NCBI RefSeq assembly: GCF_019091135.1
Contig: NZ_JAGXJW010000003.1
Location: 178,639 to 242,638 of the forward strand
Direction of reading: 5' to 3'
DNA length: 64,000 bases
Origin: Cohnella sp. GbtcB17
GTDB taxonomy: Bacteria > Bacillota > Bacilli > Paenibacillales > Paenibacillaceae
The number at the start of each line of letters is the position of its first letter. Within the stretch, counting starts at the first letter, position 1. This document shows positions 43,446-52,130 of this stretch, piece by piece. Under the pieces are notes generated by a model, which did no database searches, was not told the origin of the DNA, and saw only the letters and a program-made list of their open reading frames with translations. Position numbers and translations under genes: made by a program.

Positions 43446-44420
43446 TTAATCGTCGCCGTACAGCCGGGCCATATCGGCGATCGTCTCCTTCAGCTTGTTT
43501 CGCAAGCTCTGCGGGGCGAGCACCTCTGCCCAGGTGCGTTGTGGAAGCAGCCAGAACAGCAGGCTATCCTCATGCGCGACTGTCACCTTGTACACCAGGC
43601 AGCCGTCTTCCTCCCGTATCAACCGATGTGTTGGGAAAGCCGGCTCCAGATACTGCGCGATAGATGGTTTAATTCGGATTGTCGCTTCGATTTCGGCACT
43701 TCCGGAATGCATCAGATAAGACTGATTGTAATATCGGCCCGCCTCGAAAAATCCGCTGCCGCTCTGTTCCTTGGCGAAGCCCCTTCGCAATTTCCGGGGC
43801 CGTTGCATCCGGTCTATCCGATAGTTGCGCCGCTCCGCATGGTCCGCGTTCAGGCTCTTGCTGGCGATCATATAAAAAAATCCTCGGTCGTAGGCAATGG
43901 ATAACGGCGCAACCATGGCCTCGGTTTTCTCCATTCCCGACGTCGTATACTCGAATTGCAGCACCCGCTGCTCGAGAATGCAGTCAAAGATGACGCGAAT
44001 CAGCGGCAGCAGCTCCTTGTCAATCATAGGGACATAGTTGACGGCGTAAGACTCGGTTACTTTGCGGGCGCTCCTGCGATTCGAGGAATCCAGCCTATCG
44101 AAAATTTTGCCGGCAAGCTTGTTCAACTCTTCCTTTTGCAAGCTTCTGGATCCATACAGGATGATAAGCATCATAAAATTCAAAAAGAAATCGTCAGCCT
44201 TTGCATCCCGTTCCATCCGGTAGATCTTGTGGATTCTGTCGTACCGGATATCGGGCCCGTTCGGCAGCGCATTGCGTATCGCCTTGATGTCCCGCTTGAT
44301 CGTCTCTACGGATTTGTCATATTTAAGCGCCTGTTCACGTGCATCCACTTCTCCTTCAGTGAGAAGCAGCTCATAGAGCTCGATTATACGCGTCAGCGAA
44401 TTGGGAACGAGTGCGTTCAA
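43446..44420 (-). CDS. WYL-domain transcriptional regulator
   Basis: 324-residue DNA-binding protein: N-terminal HTH (EQALKYDKSVETIKRDIKAIRNAL), a helical middle, and a WYL domain (about 150-240) with PLSIAYDRGFFYMIASKS, followed by the WCX-like C-terminal region. WYL regulators often sense nucleic acid or nucleotide ligands and commonly control anti-phage systems. It sits at the edge of an AT-rich defence-like island, just after an unknown gene on the same strand. Start TTG at 44420 lies 11 nt after AAGGAG; other starts are not better. Confidence 0.85.
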   Translation of the reverse strand: MNALVPNSLTRIIELYELLLTEGEVDAREQALKYDKSVETIKRDIKAIRNALPNGPDIRYDRIHKIYRMERDAKADDFFLNFMMLIILYGSRSLQKEELNKLAGKIFDRLDSSNRRSARKVTESYAVNYVPMIDKELLPLIRVIFDCILEQRVLQFEYTTSGMEKTEAMVAPLSIAYDRGFFYMIASKSLNADHAERRNYRIDRMQRPRKLRRGFAKEQSGSGFFEAGRYYNQSYLMHSGSAEIEATIRIKPSIAQYLEPAFPTHRLIREEDGCLVYKVTVAHEDSLLFWLLPQRTWAEVLAPQSLRNKLKETIADMARLYGDD

Positions 44421-44449
44421 GAGGATTCACGCTCCTTTGCTGCATCCGC

Positions 44450-45352
44450 CTATTGCGGCATTCCCTCTGCATCGCCCTCTTCATCTAGCTTCTTCTTGTG
44501 ACGTATGACGTCGTCGAGCATATCCTGAATTTGAATGTGCGTATTAAAGGCCCCTCCCTGCGTGTTCAAAAAATGATAGAGCATAAGGACCTTTTTCCCC
44601 TTATAAATATGGAATGCGTACTTTCTCCCGTCGGAAGCCGAAATCAGTGTCGTTACATCGCTTTCGTTGTTTAAAATCACTTCAAAAGCGCTGCAGGCGC
44701 CCTTCCCGTTGCATATAATCCAACCGTCATCCGTCGTATCGGTCAAGATCGTGTCCAGAAGGGCACGCAAATAACTGCGGTACTCATCCACTTCGTTGAT
44801 GAGTCGCTTCAATTTGTCCTCGTCCACAGATATCTTTTTAGAAGCGAATGGAATTAACTCCGCCACGCCGATCGGCGTTTTTTCGATCATTTGAATGTAT
44901 TTTTCTGTTATAGCTGGCTTCCCTCTCAGTCCCTCTCGGAATTCAGACCACCTTACATACCTTTCCATTTCTAGAGAATGAATTAGTATGCCAATTCTCC
45001 GATAGTAGGGCACTACAGTCGGGGACAACACTCTGTTAAAAATATGGTCGCCGGACAGCGCGGACGGCGTATGATACTTAGCCAGTTCCTCCCAAGTCTT
45101 CAGGTGATTCAGGTCTCCCTTTTCCCCGTCGTCGTGCGGATTTAATCCAAGGATTATGTATTTCATTCGCGCTCCCGAGCTGACCAGCGGACATACTTTA
45201 TGAGAAACCAATCTAAACGCTTCATTATCTTTCGGATTGAGTATGGGATCCATTCGCCGCACAACTTCTTCGAAACTATTAGCGCCGTTAATGCTGCCTT
45301 CCAGCGGCTCTGTTGAAAAGTATTGAAGAAGCTCCATGAATTTGTTTTGCAT
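44450..45352 (-). CDS. Unknown protein, possible glycosylase-like fold
   Basis: 300 residues, not recognised. KYIILGLNPHDDG (about 64-76) resembles the first motif of uracil-DNA-glycosylase-like proteins, and ICNGKGACSAFEVIL plus LYHFLNTQGGAFN could be later core elements, but this is a weak resemblance by eye. No membrane segments or signal peptide. ATG lies 8 nt after GGAGGG. It is upstream of the WYL regulator by 29 bp on the same strand, so likely one operon. G+C is intermediate between the chromosome and the AT-rich island. Confidence 0.6.
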   Translation of the reverse strand: MQNKFMELLQYFSTEPLEGSINGANSFEEVVRRMDPILNPKDNEAFRLVSHKVCPLVSSGARMKYIILGLNPHDDGEKGDLNHLKTWEELAKYHTPSALSGDHIFNRVLSPTVVPYYRRIGILIHSLEMERYVRWSEFREGLRGKPAITEKYIQMIEKTPIGVAELIPFASKKISVDEDKLKRLINEVDEYRSYLRALLDTILTDTTDDGWIICNGKGACSAFEVILNNESDVTTLISASDGRKYAFHIYKGKKVLMLYHFLNTQGGAFNTHIQIQDMLDDVIRHKKKLDEEGDAEGMPQ

Positions 45353-45655
45353 AATGAAAACCCTCCTATTTTACATGCGATATCATCAACACTATATCGG
45401 CTGCCTAAATGGAACCGATTATCCCTTTCCAGAAAGGGACCGCTGATGGTAGCTTCGCCACCTAAAAAGAATAGCACGCAACAACGACATAATATGTATC
45501 GGAAGCAAGACTGTTTCATGACTATCCGTGCGGTACCAGAGATGAAGCTAACGTCTCCCGTTATTTCTACAATTTTAAATTAGGGGGTAAGTATCATTTA
45601 CGGCAAACGAACTGGTAAATTACACATTTTGATTAGCCCTATTTCCTAAAAGAAG

Positions 45656-45804
45656 CTATAATAGTGTTTCTACAGAAGGATAAAACTTGTTGCTCTCTAA
45701 TTCACTTAGCGTTCCTTGTGAAATACCAATTGACTGAGCAAATGCTACTTGATTTAGTTCCCGCCGTTTTCTGACGTACTTTATCCGTTCACCGTGGTAT
45801 CCAT
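45656..45804 (-). pseudogene. XRE-family HTH remnant, frameshifted
   Basis: A minus-strand reading frame encodes a near-complete Cro/CI helix-turn-helix (ERIKYVRKRRELNQ, FAQSIGISQGTLSELE) ending at a stop at 45656-45658. It has no usable start: the GGAGG-ATG at 45804 opens a different frame that stops after seven codons. A single frameshift separates them. The C-terminal part expected in such regulators is missing. Confidence 0.6.
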
Positions 45805-45823
45805 ATTTCCTCCGCTATAAAAA

Positions 45824-45852
45824 TGGTCCCGAATGATTAATCATCGGGACCA
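45824..45852. terminator. Hairpin at island edge
   Basis: TGGTCCCGA / TCGGGACCA stem with a further ATGAT-ATCAT extension and one bulge. Weak T content on either side; terminator or structural element. Confidence 0.4.
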
Positions 45853-46063
45853 CTTCTAAATAATATTCATTGGCTCCAGATCAGCAATGGGACACCAACA
45901 TTGTTGGCTAGACACCAACTTTAATGTCACAGAACACAATTGATATTCGGGATTAAAGTTGTGTACTCAGATCACCGAATTATCAGCAATATTGCTGCGA
46001 ATCTATATTTCGAAATACTGAAACATAAAACATAGCAGTCCCATGACCAAGCCTTTCCTTACT

Positions 46064-47698
46064 TCATGCACTCCCAGAAGTAATTAGCCAATCATTAAGT
46101 TCAGAAAAAGAAAGGACTCTAATGCCATTTGTACTAATATCCGATTCTTCTATAGCGTTATAATGCTTAAATACAAGAACTGGAACTATATCATTGAACG
46201 GTGATCCAAAGAAATGCTCAATCTCTTTTTGGTATCTACGAATCTCAATTAATTTATTTGAAATTTTGTTTATAAACTTCATTGTTTTGTTTATATCATG
46301 CCTTAATCCATAAGAAGTAAATTTGTGTGTTACATCTTTACATTCGAACACATATAACTTTTTATCTTTCAATGCTACAATATCGAATTCGTACTTTAAA
46401 TTAATCTCTATACTTTTTTCACTATTCGTGAATCTAAGGCGCCTGAAATTAAGTGCAAAATGATCCATATAAGGTGTCACGGCATCAAAAACTTTTTTCT
46501 CGAATACAGCCTTTATTTTCTTCTTGATAAATTTTGAGTTTGGATTATTTTTCAATTCGATCAAATCATATACCATCTTATGTTTTAAAAGCGTAATAGC
46601 ATACATCATTAAATAGAAAGAAAATAAATAATGATTAGCATCATAGTCTACAACAGGTTGTTCGAGTAGTCGACTCTCGTAGGTCTCAATTGAACCAAAC
46701 CTATTATTCCCCACATTATCGCGTAACTTTAAATACGCTATTGCCTTTTCTGCTTCCTGCCTAGAACAATTCCCCTCTCTCCTTAACAAATCAACAAACT
46801 TTTTATGTTCAATTATCACCACATCTGCTTTTACTACCCCTAAGTCCAAGGAAGAGAATTTCCCACCAAACGCCTTGTCAAGCATCCTCACCCTAAAACC
46901 GTACTGATTGAATAGTCCAGCATCTAAAGCACTTAAAAGCTTAATATCATTATGGATAGATTCAACTTCATAGTGGCTATCGCTGGCATTTTTTAATAAA
47001 TTGTTTATACGAGTTGCTTCGTCGACCCCTATAATTTCAATCTTATTCTCTTGAACACTTAAAACCGGGTTTTGATAGTATCCACTTGTCACAAATTCTC
47101 TTTCGTTCACCAACGATACCAATGCCGTTGCATAGTTATATATTTCCGTTAAATAATCCATATTAATGGTAGTGAGGCCCTCATCTTTATTTAAACCCTG
47201 ATGATAAAATAATGTTTGTATTACTGCCTTGTCTAGTCCTCTCCATGTATAGAATACATGTGACCATTTATCTTTATTAGCAAAAACATAAAATAAAATA
47301 TTTTTTTCTTTTTCATCAAAACTTTTAGCCGAGTAAATTCTTTCAGCACTTAATTGTCCTCGCACGACAAAATCCATATAATAATGTAGTTTTGTCATAT
47401 ACGTAGCTAAAGAATACAGGCATAATGCCATATCTCTTCTTTTTGTATTTATAATTTTATTTTCCAACTTCTTCGAAACCCATTCTATTAGTTTATTAAA
47501 TATATTTTGTATCTCTTGTCTATTGTTCGTTTCTATTTTAGATAAAGCTAATTCCTGAATGGGAATAGAGATAATTTCTTGATATACTTTTAATAAGAAT
47601 TTCCCCTCTGACTGCAAGCGGTATAAGAGAGTGGCTTTATAAAAATCAATCGGTGTGGCTGCCAGTGACTGATTGCCTAAGGCACCTTTATATACCAT
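46064..47698 (-). CDS. Unknown protein with C-terminal PD-(D/E)xK-like nuclease motif
   Basis: 544 residues, no family recognised for the first 400. The C-terminus has D439 ... E452-C-K454 (FDIVALKDKKLYVFECKDV), the D-x(n)-ExK arrangement of restriction-endonuclease-fold nucleases. It is followed by a long helix and the strand pair VPVLVF and NGIRVLSFSELNDWL, which often close this fold. No signal peptide; the middle is rich in Lys, Tyr and Phe. ATG at 47698 lies 8 nt after AAGGAG; a GTG two codons upstream is too close. It is downstream of the helicase gene by about 195 bp, same strand, with the same AT-rich composition, so I read it as a third member of that defence set. A separate promoter is possible. 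Confidence 0.7.
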   Translation of the reverse strand: MVYKGALGNQSLAATPIDFYKATLLYRLQSEGKFLLKVYQEIISIPIQELALSKIETNNRQEIQNIFNKLIEWVSKKLENKIINTKRRDMALCLYSLATYMTKLHYYMDFVVRGQLSAERIYSAKSFDEKEKNILFYVFANKDKWSHVFYTWRGLDKAVIQTLFYHQGLNKDEGLTTINMDYLTEIYNYATALVSLVNEREFVTSGYYQNPVLSVQENKIEIIGVDEATRINNLLKNASDSHYEVESIHNDIKLLSALDAGLFNQYGFRVRMLDKAFGGKFSSLDLGVVKADVVIIEHKKFVDLLRREGNCSRQEAEKAIAYLKLRDNVGNNRFGSIETYESRLLEQPVVDYDANHYLFSFYLMMYAITLLKHKMVYDLIELKNNPNSKFIKKKIKAVFEKKVFDAVTPYMDHFALNFRRLRFTNSEKSIEINLKYEFDIVALKDKKLYVFECKDVTHKFTSYGLRHDINKTMKFINKISNKLIEIRRYQKEIEHFFGSPFNDIVPVLVFKHYNAIEESDISTNGIRVLSFSELNDWLITSGSA

Positions 47699-47895
47699 AC
47701 TCACTTCTCCTTAACGACCCAAGAAAATATAATAGCCAGCCAGACTTCAAAATTTATTTATTCCATGGAATGCTCATTGAGACTTTACAAATCTCAAGTT
47801 AATACGTCATTATCCTAAAGACCTTTCCAATAGGATGAACAATGATTAGGCCAACTTGAACATTACGAAAATGGAATCGGCTAAGACACTTTTAC

Positions 47896-49704
47896 TTACA
47901 TAATATCAAAAACTGGATCCGTTTCTTCAAGACCATCATATGCAAATTCAATGGTCCAACCTTTGTTTTTGAAAATCTGAATTTCATTTTGATTTACAAG
48001 ATTATGATCCATACCAAAAGCAAACAAATGTGTTGGCCTACTCATCGCAACGTAAAGCAGGTTACGAGCAACCCATTGATTTTCATAGTTAGCACCATCA
48101 AGACAATAAAATGATTTTAGCATTTTAGTATGTATTCGGTCTGAGTCATCAGAGTCGATCAATAAAACTGACCTGTGCGTTTCACCCTTTGCAGAATGTA
48201 TGCTACTAAACTCTGGAGAAAAATTATCAGGCTCTTTAGTTTTAACTTGAGAAGGACTATTTATTATATTTATTATGCTGGCAATCTTTTTAAAAAGAGA
48301 ATTGGCAGAACTCACTAACTCTGAGTCTTTTTCTTTCAAAATAGAATTTATATTGTCTTTTAAACTAGCGACATTTAACTGCCCACTCTTTATGCTCTTT
48401 AACAAACTCTTCTTAAGACTATCTTGTTTCGGATGCTCCCTTATCCACTTTTTAACATCGTAACCAATGGTTTCTCCATAGGAAAGCCTTTGAAATAAAA
48501 GATCATACACTAATTTAATGATATGAGTCGTATAGGACTCGTTCATTTTAATTCTATATCCAGATTCTTGTCGCTTTTCCTCAAGTTCATATGCATTAAT
48601 AGCAACTTTCCTTATGGATAAGATGCTATCTTTTTTTGTATTTTGTGAGAATGTTTCATCCTTCTTTAGATGACTTAATACTATTTTTTTGTAATGAGGT
48701 AACAGTTGCTCCTTCTTCTTATAAATAATTAATATTGGATTGTATGACTTATTTTCTTTAATACATTCGACCTTTATTCCCTTGATAATATTAGGAAGAT
48801 GGCTTGCAAGTTCGATCCCAAATCTATTACATACATTCAGTTCAAATATGTTATCTTCTAAAACTGGCATTTCGCCATCAAAGTCTAGTGTTTGATTGGG
48901 ATCACCTACGACCTGCATTATATTCGTATCGACGGCGTAAATTTCTTTTAATATAGATAAACTACTTAATTGTGTATCTTGAAATTCATCGATAAATAAG
49001 TATTTAAATCTTTTTCTTAGAAGCGATATGGTTCTTTTATTTCCCATAGCTGCTTCTGCAAACAAAAATGTGTCATTAAAAGTAAAGTACCCTAACCTCT
49101 TCAACTCCCACATAATATTAAACATATGGGTACTGTGATTTTCAAACCGGCTCCAATTTGGTGTGTTTTCTAAAACTATTTTATGAGAATCTTTATCGTA
49201 GACCAAATTACATCTCTTTATTATTCTGATAACAGCTTCCTTGGGTCCGCTACTCCAACCGCCGAAGTAAGAGCTTTTGTGGACCAATCCAGAAATAACT
49301 GATGAATAATCCTCCTCATCGGCAAATCGCAAACTGATAGGGTTGAGATGCTTTTTTATATAAGGAATAGCAAGAAAAGTATTAAAAAATTGATGAACCG
49401 TTCCTACAAAATGAGGATGGTTGATTTGTGAAAGTCCTAATCTCCTAAGAATCCTATTTATCTCATCTACTGCAACGTTAGTTTGAGTAATTATACATAT
49501 TGTATCTTTTGAATTTTCACTTGCCAGCTTCATTAAAAGCAGAACGATTTTAGCGGCCAAACAAGTTGTCTTTCCAACTCCCGGCCCTGCAATAATATAT
49601 TTCGATTCCATTAATTCAATAAAATCTCGTTGATTATCATTAAAACTTTTTCCATTCAGCATAGACTTCTCAACTAAATTAAAATCAGCCTTATTAAAAA
49701 ACAT
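47896..49704 (-). CDS. UvrD/Rep-like SF1 helicase, GajB-like
   Basis: 602-residue superfamily 1 helicase. Motif I GPGVGKTT (40-47), motif II FIDEFQDTQ (about 236-244), motif III VVGDPNQTL (about 265), a motif V-like HSAKGETHRSVLLID (about 503) and motif VI VAMSRPTHLF (about 553). It starts directly at the base after the stop of the OLD-nuclease gene, so the two are tightly coupled. That order and pairing is the Gabija anti-phage system (GajA then GajB), in which GajB senses DNA ends or nucleotides and works with GajA. It is somewhat longer than the GajB proteins I remember. Confidence 0.85.
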   Translation of the reverse strand: MFFNKADFNLVEKSMLNGKSFNDNQRDFIELMESKYIIAGPGVGKTTCLAAKIVLLLMKLASENSKDTICIITQTNVAVDEINRILRRLGLSQINHPHFVGTVHQFFNTFLAIPYIKKHLNPISLRFADEEDYSSVISGLVHKSSYFGGWSSGPKEAVIRIIKRCNLVYDKDSHKIVLENTPNWSRFENHSTHMFNIMWELKRLGYFTFNDTFLFAEAAMGNKRTISLLRKRFKYLFIDEFQDTQLSSLSILKEIYAVDTNIMQVVGDPNQTLDFDGEMPVLEDNIFELNVCNRFGIELASHLPNIIKGIKVECIKENKSYNPILIIYKKKEQLLPHYKKIVLSHLKKDETFSQNTKKDSILSIRKVAINAYELEEKRQESGYRIKMNESYTTHIIKLVYDLLFQRLSYGETIGYDVKKWIREHPKQDSLKKSLLKSIKSGQLNVASLKDNINSILKEKDSELVSSANSLFKKIASIINIINSPSQVKTKEPDNFSPEFSSIHSAKGETHRSVLLIDSDDSDRIHTKMLKSFYCLDGANYENQWVARNLLYVAMSRPTHLFAFGMDHNLVNQNEIQIFKNKGWTIEFAYDGLEETDPVFDIM

Positions 49705-51663
49705 TTACTCACCGCCTGTAACATGCAATATTGCCTTTACTAAGTAACTTAGTTTTGGGTCATTAATGATTTTTTTTGATAGCTCCTCTTTTCTTTCAAG
49801 TATCTTTGCAGAAAGGAGTTGTGATACTACAGTTTTAGACACTTCGTTGTCCAGCATAAATTGGTATATTGATACAGCGCGTTTTTCACTATCCAAAATC
49901 TTTTCCCACTTATTCTTTCTTAACTTACGATTTTTTTCTTCTTTATATTGTGCTTCAAGTATTGAATCTTGTAACAAAGATGATATTCCACTTTCGGCTA
50001 TAGCAAACTCTAGGGTCCACGGAGAACTAAGGAATACCATAGTTTTTTCTACTTCATTAAAATAGTTTTTATTTAGCAATTCGGTTCTATCCGTTAGGAA
50101 TTTTCCATACTTCTTGGTATCTTTACTAACTAGAATGCTTTCTATTTCTAACTCCTTTTCTAAACTTAATTTTGTTCCAATAGTTTTGTTTATTTTCTTT
50201 ATTAAATTCTCAAAATTATTATAGAGTCCTACTAAAATTTCATTTTTCAGTGAAGAACCAAGTGTTTTATTTATTTCTTGTATATCCTTCTTATCAACTT
50301 CAAAATAACACAATTGCTCATCTGCATAATATGCTTTTGGTTTTAAATCTAAATCAGTAACAATAGAAATTGGAAAGTTGAGTTTAAATTCCTCTTTTCT
50401 AAGAAAAATTGAAGCATATCTCTTAAACGCTAAATTACCTACATTAATAATCGAAACTCCATAATCATAAAGCGGTCTATTTAATACCTCTGCTAAAGTC
50501 GGAATTAATAGATTTTCTGCATCACCTTCCACGCAAATAATCCCCTGAGCAAAAAACATATTTGATTTAGTAGCATCCAAGAATCGTTCCAGAAATTTGT
50601 AGTCGTCTTTTTCTAAACAAGTTAAACCCGATCTCATGGGGAATGAGGCGTTATTATAAATTAATATTATATGTTCAAGGGATATGGATGAAGCTAGTAT
50701 CGGACTATGGGAAGTTAAAATATACTGAACCCCTTCATCTTTACTCTTTTTTTCAAAATATTTGATCAATCTTAATTGAGATTGAGGATGTATATGGGCT
50801 TCTATTTCTTCTATTAATGCAATCTTTGCCCCAACTGTATTTTCACTTAGCAATAATAATTCTGCTGCCATAAATAATAAGTTAGAACTTCCTAATCCCG
50901 TACCTATATCACCCAATCCCAATTCTAATTTTTTTAAAGCCTCTTCAAATTTCATTGTTTTAGGATTAATTCTTGGAGTCTTTCTTCTATTTTTCTCAAA
51001 AAAGGAATCAATAATTCCACTCATTTTGCCAAGAACAGGTTGATCGATAATCTCTTGGACATCGCCAAAAGCCTTTGAAAGGATTTCTTCAATTTCTTTT
51101 TTTGCAGCCCCACTATCCTTTTGAAAATAATTTAGATTCTTCAATATCTGAGCCAACCTAGATTTATTCCCTGAGCTCAATTCTAACTCGGCGTCCCTCA
51201 ACGGCTTCAAATAAGTAACTGCTAAAAGTTGCTTTACATTATCACTTAAAGCTTGCTCTCTCCCTTCCTCTCCCCCTGTTACAGTCCTACTTATTTTTGA
51301 CTTCTTATTAATATCTATTGTTTGTTCCGCTTCTAATAATAATCTCAGGTGGGAAATACCATCTTTAAAGTATATCCATTCAAAAAAGTAAGCCTCTTCG
51401 TCTTCCGAAAGACCTTTAAAAATATATTTAATTTTTATCGGTTTATTGATATTAAAAAAGTCTGTCTCTCTAATCCATAATGAATCCTGACTATTTGTAT
51501 TCAGTCCAAGCTTTATTGCGTCAATAATAGCTGTTTTTCCAGAATCATTCTCTCCTACAATCACATTTAAGTTGGCATTAAAAGTGATAGAGAGCCCGGG
51601 TTGCTCGTTCGCGCGCTCTCCGAACTTCCTCCAGTTTGTTATATTCAAGGTATCAAGATACAT
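49705..51663 (-). CDS. OLD-family ATPase-TOPRIM endonuclease, GajA-like
   Basis: 652-residue ATP-dependent nuclease. The ABC-type ATPase has Walker A GENDSGKT (37-44), a signature-like LGSSNLLFMAAEL, Walker B ALIEEIEAHIHP (about 281-292) and switch His TSHSP (about 317). The TOPRIM domain follows with CVEGDAENLLIP (about 376, metal-binding Glu) and VTDLDLK (about 436, DxD). A class 2 OLD protein in tandem with a UvrD-like helicase defines Gabija. Expected role: nicking or cutting invading phage DNA when nucleotide levels drop. ATG follows AGAAGGATGAG. A TATAAT box and a 7-1-7 palindrome lie upstream. Confidence 0.87.
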   Translation of the reverse strand: MYLDTLNITNWRKFGERANEQPGLSITFNANLNVIVGENDSGKTAIIDAIKLGLNTNSQDSLWIRETDFFNINKPIKIKYIFKGLSEDEEAYFFEWIYFKDGISHLRLLLEAEQTIDINKKSKISRTVTGGEEGREQALSDNVKQLLAVTYLKPLRDAELELSSGNKSRLAQILKNLNYFQKDSGAAKKEIEEILSKAFGDVQEIIDQPVLGKMSGIIDSFFEKNRRKTPRINPKTMKFEEALKKLELGLGDIGTGLGSSNLLFMAAELLLLSENTVGAKIALIEEIEAHIHPQSQLRLIKYFEKKSKDEGVQYILTSHSPILASSISLEHIILIYNNASFPMRSGLTCLEKDDYKFLERFLDATKSNMFFAQGIICVEGDAENLLIPTLAEVLNRPLYDYGVSIINVGNLAFKRYASIFLRKEEFKLNFPISIVTDLDLKPKAYYADEQLCYFEVDKKDIQEINKTLGSSLKNEILVGLYNNFENLIKKINKTIGTKLSLEKELEIESILVSKDTKKYGKFLTDRTELLNKNYFNEVEKTMVFLSSPWTLEFAIAESGISSLLQDSILEAQYKEEKNRKLRKNKWEKILDSEKRAVSIYQFMLDNEVSKTVVSQLLSAKILERKEELSKKIINDPKLSYLVKAILHVTGGE

Positions 51664-51686
51664 TTAACTCATCCTTCTAATTTTGT

Positions 51687-51724
51687 TTTGCTTTAAGCAA
51701 ATTTAATTCATATTTTTTATTATA
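51687..51724 (-). promoter_or_regulatory. Promoter and palindrome before the OLD-nuclease operon
   Basis: Minus-strand TATAAT at 51719-51724. A perfect 7-1-7 palindrome TTTGCTT-T-AAGCAAA at 51687-51701 sits between the -10 and the start codon, where a repressor would block transcription. No good -35 is visible. Confidence 0.45.
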
Positions 51725-51762
51725 CAAAATATTCCTTTAAGATATAAGACTGCATAAGAAAT

Positions 51763-51787
51763 CCGTTAGGGGAAATCACCCTGACGG
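51763..51787. terminator. Hairpin between defence operon and IS remnant
   Basis: CCGTTAGGG / CCCTGACGG stem (51763-51771, 51779-51787), followed on the plus strand by TCTTTT. It may end transcription of the zinc-ribbon frame or insulate the defence operon. Confidence 0.4.
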
Positions 51788-51791
51788 TCTT

Positions 51792-52130
51792 TTAGGTTTG
51801 GCGGATATCCGAAATGTTGTATTCAATCTCATAAATACCTTTGTAATGCTCAGAATACATCTTGCCTCCACAGGATTCACATGTAAACTGCGGCGGCACA
51901 CAAGAATCCCTAGCGTTCATACGATCGAAATCTCGCACCACTTTTAGGGGAACAAGTTCTTTTTCATTGCAACTCAAACAGATGAACTGAACTTGCCCGG
52001 TTGTAAGCGGGCGGTGCTTTTTCTTTTTGGCTGGTTTTCTTTTTGGCTGGTTTTCTTTTTGGCTGGTTTTCTTTTTGGCTGGTTTTCTTTTTGGCTGGTT
52101 TTCTTTTTTAGATACCGGTGAAATGGTCAA
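51792..52130 (-). CDS. Small zinc-ribbon protein with Lys-rich repeat start
   Basis: 112-residue frame starting at TTG. The first 40 residues (KKENQPKRKPAKKK, repeated) are encoded by 16-bp tandem repeats. The rest carries two CxxC pairs (ICLSCNE, TCESCGG), consistent with a zinc ribbon, and ends YEIEYNISDI. Since the repeat unit is not a multiple of three, the frame depends on copy number. The true gene may start downstream of the repeats, or this may be the out-of-frame tail of the adjacent transposase remnant. I do not assign a function. Confidence 0.45.
   Translation of the reverse strand: MTISPVSKKENQPKRKPAKKKTSQKENQPKRKPAKKKKHRPLTTGQVQFICLSCNEKELVPLKVVRDFDRMNARDSCVPPQFTCESCGGKMYSEHYKGIYEIEYNISDIRQT
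52029..52108. repeat. Five perfect tandem copies of a 16-bp unit
   Basis: Unit GGCTGGTTTTCTTTTT, copies at 52029, 52045, 52061, 52077 and 52093, with a degenerate partial copy just before. The unit length of 16 changes reading frame with each copy gained or lost. It lies at the junction of the transposase remnant and the zinc-ribbon frame. Confidence 0.95.

Larger units (their letters stand above)
45353..46063. other. 711-bp gene-poor left edge of the AT-rich island
   Basis: Contains a decayed HTH gene (45656-45804) and a hairpin (45824-45852). Short palindromes CAACATTGTTGG and AGCAATATTGCT occur near 45897 and 45981. Short open frames on both strands here show no family features and are not called. 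Base composition falls sharply to AT-rich within this interval. Confidence 0.5.

Noticed and set aside
45323..45583. Small plus-strand open frame over the start of the 44450-45352 gene
   Set aside because: No ribosome site or family pattern; it overlaps the start of a better-supported gene and an AT-rich gene-poor stretch.
45897..45995. Short palindromes (CAACATTGTTGG, AGCAATATTGCT) as attachment sites
   Set aside because: They occur singly; no matching copy was found at the other edge of the island and no integrase gene is present.
52029..52108. CRISPR-like array
   Set aside because: The repeats are direct tandem copies with no spacers, and no cas genes are present.
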